DNA from: Rheinheimera salexigens
GTDB taxonomy: Bacteria > Pseudomonadota > Gammaproteobacteria > Enterobacterales > Alteromonadaceae
NCBI RefSeq assembly: GCF_001752395.1
Contig: NZ_MKEK01000001.1
Span: forward strand, 1,735,259-1,799,258
Length of the DNA: 64,000 bases
Reading direction: 5' to 3'
Made by a program: the position numbers and the translations under genes
Shown here: one piece after another, positions 59,558 through 64,000 of the stretch
Layout of the letters: every line of letters starts with the position of its first letter
Position numbering within the stretch: position 1 is the stretch's first letter
Notes under the pieces: model-generated
What the model was told of the DNA's origin: nothing
What the model saw: the letters and a program-made list of their open reading frames with translations, nothing else
The model's database searches: none

Positions 59558-61327
59558 TTAGTGATCAACTGCTACACTCGCACCGCGCGGATAACGGACG
59601 CTTTCCACTAACTCTTGAATATGAGCTGGCGGAGGCGCTGTTAGCGACGATACGATAAAGGCAACAGTAAAGTTAATGACGGCACCAATAGCACCAAACG
59701 ATAGTGGTGATATGCCGAATATCCAGTTTTCAGGTGTATTCGCCATGCTTGCCGTGCCAGGAATAAAGAACCAACCAAGATATAAGAAAATATAAATCGC
59801 AGTTGATATTAATCCCGCTAACATGCCTGAAATGGCACCAACACTATTAACCCGTTTAGAAAATATGCCCATCATTAATGCTGGGAATATCGATGCACCC
59901 GCGATACCAAACGCTAGCGCAACTACTTGGGCCGCAAAGCCGGGCGGGTTCATCCCTAGCCAGGTCGCAACTACGATAGCAACGGCCATGGATATCCGCG
60001 CTGCCCGTAGCTCACCTTTCTCACTGATCTGTGGATTAATCGAGCCTTTTATTAAGTCATGACTGATTGCCGATGAAATGGCTAATAATAAACCCGCGGC
60101 AGTGGACAGCGCAGCAGCCAAACCACCTGCAGCAATTAAACCAATTACCCATGATGGTAATCTAGCAATTTCTGGGTTAGCCAATACCATAATATCCGCA
60201 TTCACTGTTAACTCATTTCCAGCCCAACCACGCTCTGCAGCGGTAGCTTTAAATGAGTCTGATTTATCGTTATACAATTGAATACGGCCATCGCCATTTT
60301 TATCTTCAAAGGTAATTAACTCCGTTAACTCCCAGTTTTTAATCCACTCTGGACGCTCGTCATACTTAATGGCGTTAGCTGTTTCACCCGCTGGGTAAAT
60401 AGTGGTTAATAAGTTTAACCGAGCCATAGAAGCAACCGCAGGCGCGGTTAAGTATAATAAGGCGATAAACACTAATGCCCAACCTGCTGACCATCGAGCA
60501 TCAGATACTTTAGGCACGGTAAAGAAACGAATGATAACGTGCGGTAAACCGGCAGTACCTATCATTAATGATAAGGTAAATAGCACCATATTAAGCTTGT
60601 TATCGACATCAGCTGTGTAGGCAACAAACCCTAAGTCTTGAACAATCAAGTCTAATTTATGTAAAATGGGCATACCTGTTTCAACGTGGGTGGAAAATAA
60701 GCCAATTGCTGGAATAAAGGTATCGGTTAGTTGTAATGAAATAAATACCGCTGGAATAGTATAAGCAATAATTAATACTACATATTGGGCAACCTGAGTA
60801 TAGGTAATGCCTTTCATACCACCTAGTACGGCATATAAAAACACCACTACGGCAGCTATCATTAAGCCGGTATCGTTATCCACCTCTAAGAAACGAGAGA
60901 AAGCAACACCCGCACCCGTCATCTGACCAATAACATAAGTTACTGAGGCGATAATTAAACAGGCAACGGCAACAAGACGAGCCGTTGGGCTATAAAAACG
61001 GTCACCAATAAACTGCGGAACGGTAAATTTACCAAACTTACGTAAGTAAGGTGCTAATAACATGGCAAGTAATACGTAACCGCCAGTCCAGCCCATTAAA
61101 TAAGTAGAGCTAGCGTAGCCGCCCGCAGAAATAATGCCGGCCATTGAAATAAAGGAAGCAGCAGACATCCAGTCAGCCGCAGTGGCCATACCGTTCACAA
61201 CTGGGTTAACGCCTCCACCGGCAACATAGAACTCCTTAGTGGAGCCTGCGCGTGCCCAGATTGCGATACCAATATAGATCGCAAAGGATAGGCCAACAAA
61301 AATTAGATTGATTGCAAATTGACTCAT
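59558..61327 (-). CDS. Sodium:solute symporter, ActP-like (probably acetate)
   Basis: This 589-residue SLC5-family transporter (from the ATG at 61325-61327, MSQFAINLIFVG) has about 13 membrane helices. The family motifs are GVNPVVNGMATAADWMSAASFISMAG, GWTGGYVLLAMLLAPYLRKFGKFTVPQFIGDRF, and LAAALSTAAGLLLAISSAISHDLIKG. A charged insertion of about 80 residues (around 305-385) includes FEDKNGDGRIQLYNDKSD, which looks like a calcium-binding loop (DKNGDGRIQ). The DUF4212 gene directly before it is the usual small partner of this subfamily. Acetate is inferred from the family and from the CrbS-like kinase next door; propionate or other small acids are possible. Confidence 0.88.
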   Translation of the reverse strand: MSQFAINLIFVGLSFAIYIGIAIWARAGSTKEFYVAGGGVNPVVNGMATAADWMSAASFISMAGIISAGGYASSTYLMGWTGGYVLLAMLLAPYLRKFGKFTVPQFIGDRFYSPTARLVAVACLIIASVTYVIGQMTGAGVAFSRFLEVDNDTGLMIAAVVVFLYAVLGGMKGITYTQVAQYVVLIIAYTIPAVFISLQLTDTFIPAIGLFSTHVETGMPILHKLDLIVQDLGFVAYTADVDNKLNMVLFTLSLMIGTAGLPHVIIRFFTVPKVSDARWSAGWALVFIALLYLTAPAVASMARLNLLTTIYPAGETANAIKYDERPEWIKNWELTELITFEDKNGDGRIQLYNDKSDSFKATAAERGWAGNELTVNADIMVLANPEIARLPSWVIGLIAAGGLAAALSTAAGLLLAISSAISHDLIKGSINPQISEKGELRAARISMAVAIVVATWLGMNPPGFAAQVVALAFGIAGASIFPALMMGIFSKRVNSVGAISGMLAGLISTAIYIFLYLGWFFIPGTASMANTPENWIFGISPLSFGAIGAVINFTVAFIVSSLTAPPPAHIQELVESVRYPRGASVAVDH

Positions 61328-61334
61328 GGCAGGT

Positions 61335-61598
61335 TTACTCCTCGTCCAAGCCAAACTCTTTATCCAGCTTATTCATTCTCCATGCATAGAAGAAGATTAA
61401 GGCGATAAAGGTTAAAATAGAACCCTGCTGTGCAAACCAGAATCCAATGTCTGTTCCACCTATTTCTATACTGGAAAGAAATGGTCGAAATAAAATGCCC
61501 CCACCATAAGACACTAATGCCCAGATGATTAAGCTGCCGACTATCAGGCGCAAGTTTGCCTTCCAATAGGCGGCTGCGTTGCGATCTTGATCTGTCAT
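61335..61598 (-). CDS. DUF4212 small subunit of the sodium:solute symporter
   Basis: The protein, from the ATG at 61596-61598 (MTDQDRNAAAYWKANLRL), has 87 residues; a GGAG ribosome-binding site supports this start over one 48 bp upstream. It has two helices (LIVGSLIIWALVSYGGGILF and GSILTFIALIFFYAWRMNKLD), with the linking segment IGGTDIGFWFAQQGS, all typical of DUF4212. Proteins of this family are small partners of ActP-like symporters. Its stop codon lies 7 bp before the symporter start. It is the first gene of the five-gene operon. Confidence 0.9.
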   Translation of the reverse strand: MTDQDRNAAAYWKANLRLIVGSLIIWALVSYGGGILFRPFLSSIEIGGTDIGFWFAQQGSILTFIALIFFYAWRMNKLDKEFGLDEE

Positions 61599-61779
61599 AT
61601 AAGACGCTCCTTTACTTTGTTGATTTTCGTTATCGTTATCTCGCAATATTAATCTAGCAGTAGATTTTATAAGTAACAGCCCGACTTTAGTCGAAGCTGA
61701 GTGTTAACCAAGCCTTAACTATTGACTTTAAGCCGTAGCTGAGCGAAAACAGATCCAAGCACAAAGAGAGGAGACGGTA
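61599..61779. promoter_or_regulatory. Divergent control region between the symporter operon and the CrbS-like gene
   Basis: The 181-bp gap separates the two oppositely directed units. On the minus strand a TAAAAT-like -10 (complement of about 61658-61663) can be suggested, but with no clear -35 box. A small palindrome, CGACT-TT-AGTCG, lies at 61682-61693 and could be a regulator site. A purine-rich GAGAGGAGA precedes the GTG start at 61780. Confidence 0.45.
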
Positions 61780-64000
61780 GTGGCGGCGTGGATAATAGCG
61801 GTATTAGCATTGCTATATGTGGGGGGATTGTTTTTAATCGCTAACTGGGGCGAACGGCATGCTGATGATAAATTAATTCGTAAGTATGGTGGCTTAATAT
61901 ATAGCCTAGCCCTAGCCGTATATTGTACCTCTTGGACCTACTATGGCGCTGTTGGTACAGCTGTCACCCTCGGATGGGACTATATTGCTATTTATTTAGG
62001 CCCAATATTATTGTTTATTTTTGCCCAGCCGTTTTTATTTAAGTTACTTTATGTCACTAAAAAGCAAAATGTGACCTCAATTGCTGATTTTATTTCAGCT
62101 CGTTATGGCAAAAGAAAAAATATTGCCTTATTTGCTTCATTACTTTGTTTAGTCGTAGTCATCCCTTATATAGCCTTGCAATTAAAAGCCGTATCCAGCT
62201 CTTATCAAGTGTTATTAGGAGGCGATTTTAGTGATGAAAGTGCCATTTGGTGGCGAGATAGTGCGTTTTTAAGCGCGGTAGCCATGGCGTTTTTTGCTAT
62301 TCTGTTTGGTACTCGTAAACTGTATTTAACTGAACAAAGCCGCGGTGTTATCGTTGCCATTGCTTTTGAATCAGTGGTTAAACTCTTTGCCTTACTAACC
62401 CTTGCTATAGCGGCATATTGGTTTTTATTGGAGCCGGGCGATCCGATATTAATGCGTTTTGCCGAGCACGCGGCAACTCAAGTACCCAATGACAGTTTTA
62501 GCTTCATTGAGTTTTTAACCAAAACCATTTTAGCCATGGCGGCGGTGTTTTTATTACCACGGCAATTTCATGTCGCCTTTGTTGAAAACGTCTCGCATCA
62601 TCACTTGCAGCATGCTAGGCGCTGGTTTTCCAGTTATTTAGTGTTAGTAACTGTTTTAGTGATCCCCATAGCTTTAACCGGCATCCAATTATTCCCCAAT
62701 GCTTTGGCTGCAGCCGATAGCTTTGTTTTATTAATACCCGCGCAATCGGGCTGGGATACCTTAAGTGTATTAGTGTTTATCGGCGGCTTTTCTGCCGCCA
62801 CTTCAATGATTATTATCGCTACTTTAGCGTTATCGAATATGATCGCCAATGACTTGGTGATGCCCAGTTTACTCAGAAGTAGTAAAAGGCAAGGTTTACC
62901 GCATGATTACAGCTTAGTTATTTTATTTGTCCGCCGCAGTATGATTTTTTTAGTCATGGCGCTGTCGTATTTATATTATCGAATTTTTGCCCGTAACTAT
63001 GAGTTAGCCGAAACTGGGTTAGTTGCCTTTGCACTTGCAATACAATTAGCACCAGCCGTGATTGGCGGTTTATATTGGCGTCGTGGTAATGTTTGGGGGG
63101 TTTATGCTGGCTTAACGTTGGGCTTCTCATTATGGTTCTTTACTTTAATGTTGCCCCAGTTAGTCAGTGCCGGGGCGATGGATAGCAACATTCTGCAAAC
63201 TGGTTTGTTTGGTTGGTCTTGGTTAACACCACACTCAATATTTGGGGTTGAACTCAACAATTTAAGTCATGGTGTATTATTTTCATTAGGCTTTAACTTA
63301 TTGTTTTATATTGTGGTCTCATTTTTAACCCCAATGACTTTACAAGATCGCTTGCAAGCGGTGGCTTTTGTAAAACCAAATTTGCCCGTTAACTTGCATG
63401 GCGCACCGGCTAGACGAATTCGCATTCAAAACACCGATTTAAAAATTCTGCTTGAGCGCTTTGTCGGGACTAATCGTGCCAATGAATGTATACAAGAGTT
63501 TGCTAAACGCCAATCAACTACCATGGTACTGGATGAACTGCCTACGGCCAGTTTAATTGAACATGTTGAACGAGAGTTAGCCGGCGTTATTGGTGCATCT
63601 TCAGCCTCAGCCATGGTTAATGCGGTATTAGATGGCAGACAATTAGGCTTCGAGGATGTGGTCACGTTATTTGATGATACGACTCAAGCCATACAGTTTT
63701 CACGTAAAATTTTGTTTTCAACCTTAGAGAACCTGAGCCAAGGTGTTAGCGTGGTAGACAAAGAATTAAAGCTAGTAGCGTGGAATAAAGCCTATTTAGC
63801 CATGTTTGATTATCCGGAGTCGATGATCAGAGTGGGCAGGCCCATTGCAGATATCGTGCGCTTTAATGCCGAGCGAGGTATGTGCGGACCAGGACAAGCT
63901 GAAGAGCATGTTGAAAAACGTATTCAACATATGAGTAAAGGCACCGCCCATGTTTTTCAACGCGTGCGTCCAGATGGTCGAGTGATTGAAATGCGTGGTA
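61780..64000 (+). CDS. CrbS/CbrA-like sensor histidine kinase with SLC5 domain, 3' part outside window
   Basis: About 740 residues are visible without a stop. The first 490 or so form a sodium:solute-symporter-like membrane domain (LIANWGERHADDKLIRKYGG, YCTSWTYYGAVGTAVTLGWDYIAIYLGPI). A linker with STAC-like character (about 540-640) follows, then a PAS-type domain (TLENLSQGVSVVDKELKLVAWNKAY). The kinase core is expected beyond the window. This domain order is that of CbrA, CrbS and related kinases; CrbS of Vibrio cholerae controls acetate use, including acs. The GTG start at 61780 has a strong GAGAGGAGA site. It is divergent from the acetate-symporter operon, which suggests CrbS rather than CbrA. 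Confidence 0.88.
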   Translation, partial: MAAWIIAVLALLYVGGLFLIANWGERHADDKLIRKYGGLIYSLALAVYCTSWTYYGAVGTAVTLGWDYIAIYLGPILLFIFAQPFLFKLLYVTKKQNVTSIADFISARYGKRKNIALFASLLCLVVVIPYIALQLKAVSSSYQVLLGGDFSDESAIWWRDSAFLSAVAMAFFAILFGTRKLYLTEQSRGVIVAIAFESVVKLFALLTLAIAAYWFLLEPGDPILMRFAEHAATQVPNDSFSFIEFLTKTILAMAAVFLLPRQFHVAFVENVSHHHLQHARRWFSSYLVLVTVLVIPIALTGIQLFPNALAAADSFVLLIPAQSGWDTLSVLVFIGGFSAATSMIIIATLALSNMIANDLVMPSLLRSSKRQGLPHDYSLVILFVRRSMIFLVMALSYLYYRIFARNYELAETGLVAFALAIQLAPAVIGGLYWRRGNVWGVYAGLTLGFSLWFFTLMLPQLVSAGAMDSNILQTGLFGWSWLTPHSIFGVELNNLSHGVLFSLGFNLLFYIVVSFLTPMTLQDRLQAVAFVKPNLPVNLHGAPARRIRIQNTDLKILLERFVGTNRANECIQEFAKRQSTTMVLDELPTASLIEHVERELAGVIGASSASAMVNAVLDGRQLGFEDVVTLFDDTTQAIQFSRKILFSTLENLSQGVSVVDKELKLVAWNKAYLAMFDYPESMIRVGRPIADIVRFNAERGMCGPGQAEEHVEKRIQHMSKGTAHVFQRVRPDGRVIEMRG

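Noticed and set aside
59371..59658. Plus-strand open frame over the symporter/unknown gene junction
   Set aside because: It overlaps two well-supported minus-strand genes and has no family signature.
1..64000. Mobile elements, prophage, CRISPR arrays, restriction or toxin-antitoxin modules
   Set aside because: No transposase, integrase, phage structural gene, spaced direct-repeat array or recognisable defence gene was found; gene order and codon use look uniform throughout.

Overview
The window is a stretch of ordinary chromosomal core genome from a gammaproteobacterium. The combination of an Rnf complex, LolCDE, MsbA/LpxK/KdsB, CsdA-CsdE-TcdA, an EarP/Arg32-type EF-P, CsiV beside mfd and a CrbS-type kinase beside an acetate-symporter operon fits the Alteromonadales, for example a Rheinheimera/Arsukibacterium/Shewanella-like lineage. 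Genus assignment is inference only. I see no prophage, insertion sequence, CRISPR array, restriction system or integrative element.

Layout. (1) 1-4727, minus strand: rnfABCDG, a membrane-bound electron-transfer complex; rnfG runs off the left edge. (2) 4840-6765: a membrane protein with degenerate GGDEF and EAL domains (CsrD/LapD-like). (3) 6943-7254: three tandem tRNA-Asn genes on the minus strand, followed by a 0.54 kb non-coding region holding an inverted pair of DnaA-box-like sites. (4) 7797-11152: a MATE exporter gene broken by one base, overlapping uvrB. (5) 11287-17342: an RND efflux adaptor and pump, then an M14-family metallopeptidase. (6) 17419-25296, minus strand: rimO, a YlqF-type ribosome-assembly GTPase, csiV, mfd and a PilZ-like protein. 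(7) 25393-36750, plus strand: lolCDE (lipoprotein export), comEC (DNA uptake), msbA-lpxK-Trm112-like-kdsB (lipid A/Kdo), a pseudouridine synthase and tcdA; one DUF2062 gene faces the other way. (8) 36766-39840, minus strand: csdE, csdA and gltA. (9) 40239-49836, plus strand: sdhCDAB, sucAB and sucCD, which together with the divergent gltA give a large part of the TCA cycle. (10) 49962-56364: glnS, a LysE-type exporter, a rhodanese, two unknown genes, earP, efp and a GNAT acetyltransferase, with a small DUF3185 membrane-protein gene on the opposite strand. (11) 56394-64000: a minus-strand acetate-symporter operon (DUF4212 subunit, symporter, unknown membrane protein, cNMP/CBS/DUF294 nucleotidyltransferase, DEDDh exonuclease) facing a CrbS/CbrA-like sensor kinase that runs off the right edge.

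Two genes, a MATE exporter and sucA, are each split by one base in a homopolymer run. A third case, the start of the RND adaptor gene, looks similar. A broken sucA inside an otherwise intact TCA operon makes sequencing or assembly error the simplest explanation, but the sequence alone cannot decide.

Nothing here amounts to a clearly new system. The least-described pieces are the nucleotidyltransferase/exonuclease pair tied to acetate uptake, the unknown gene pair at 53122-54023, a palindromic motif shared by two sites 30 kb apart, and the paired DnaA-box motif.
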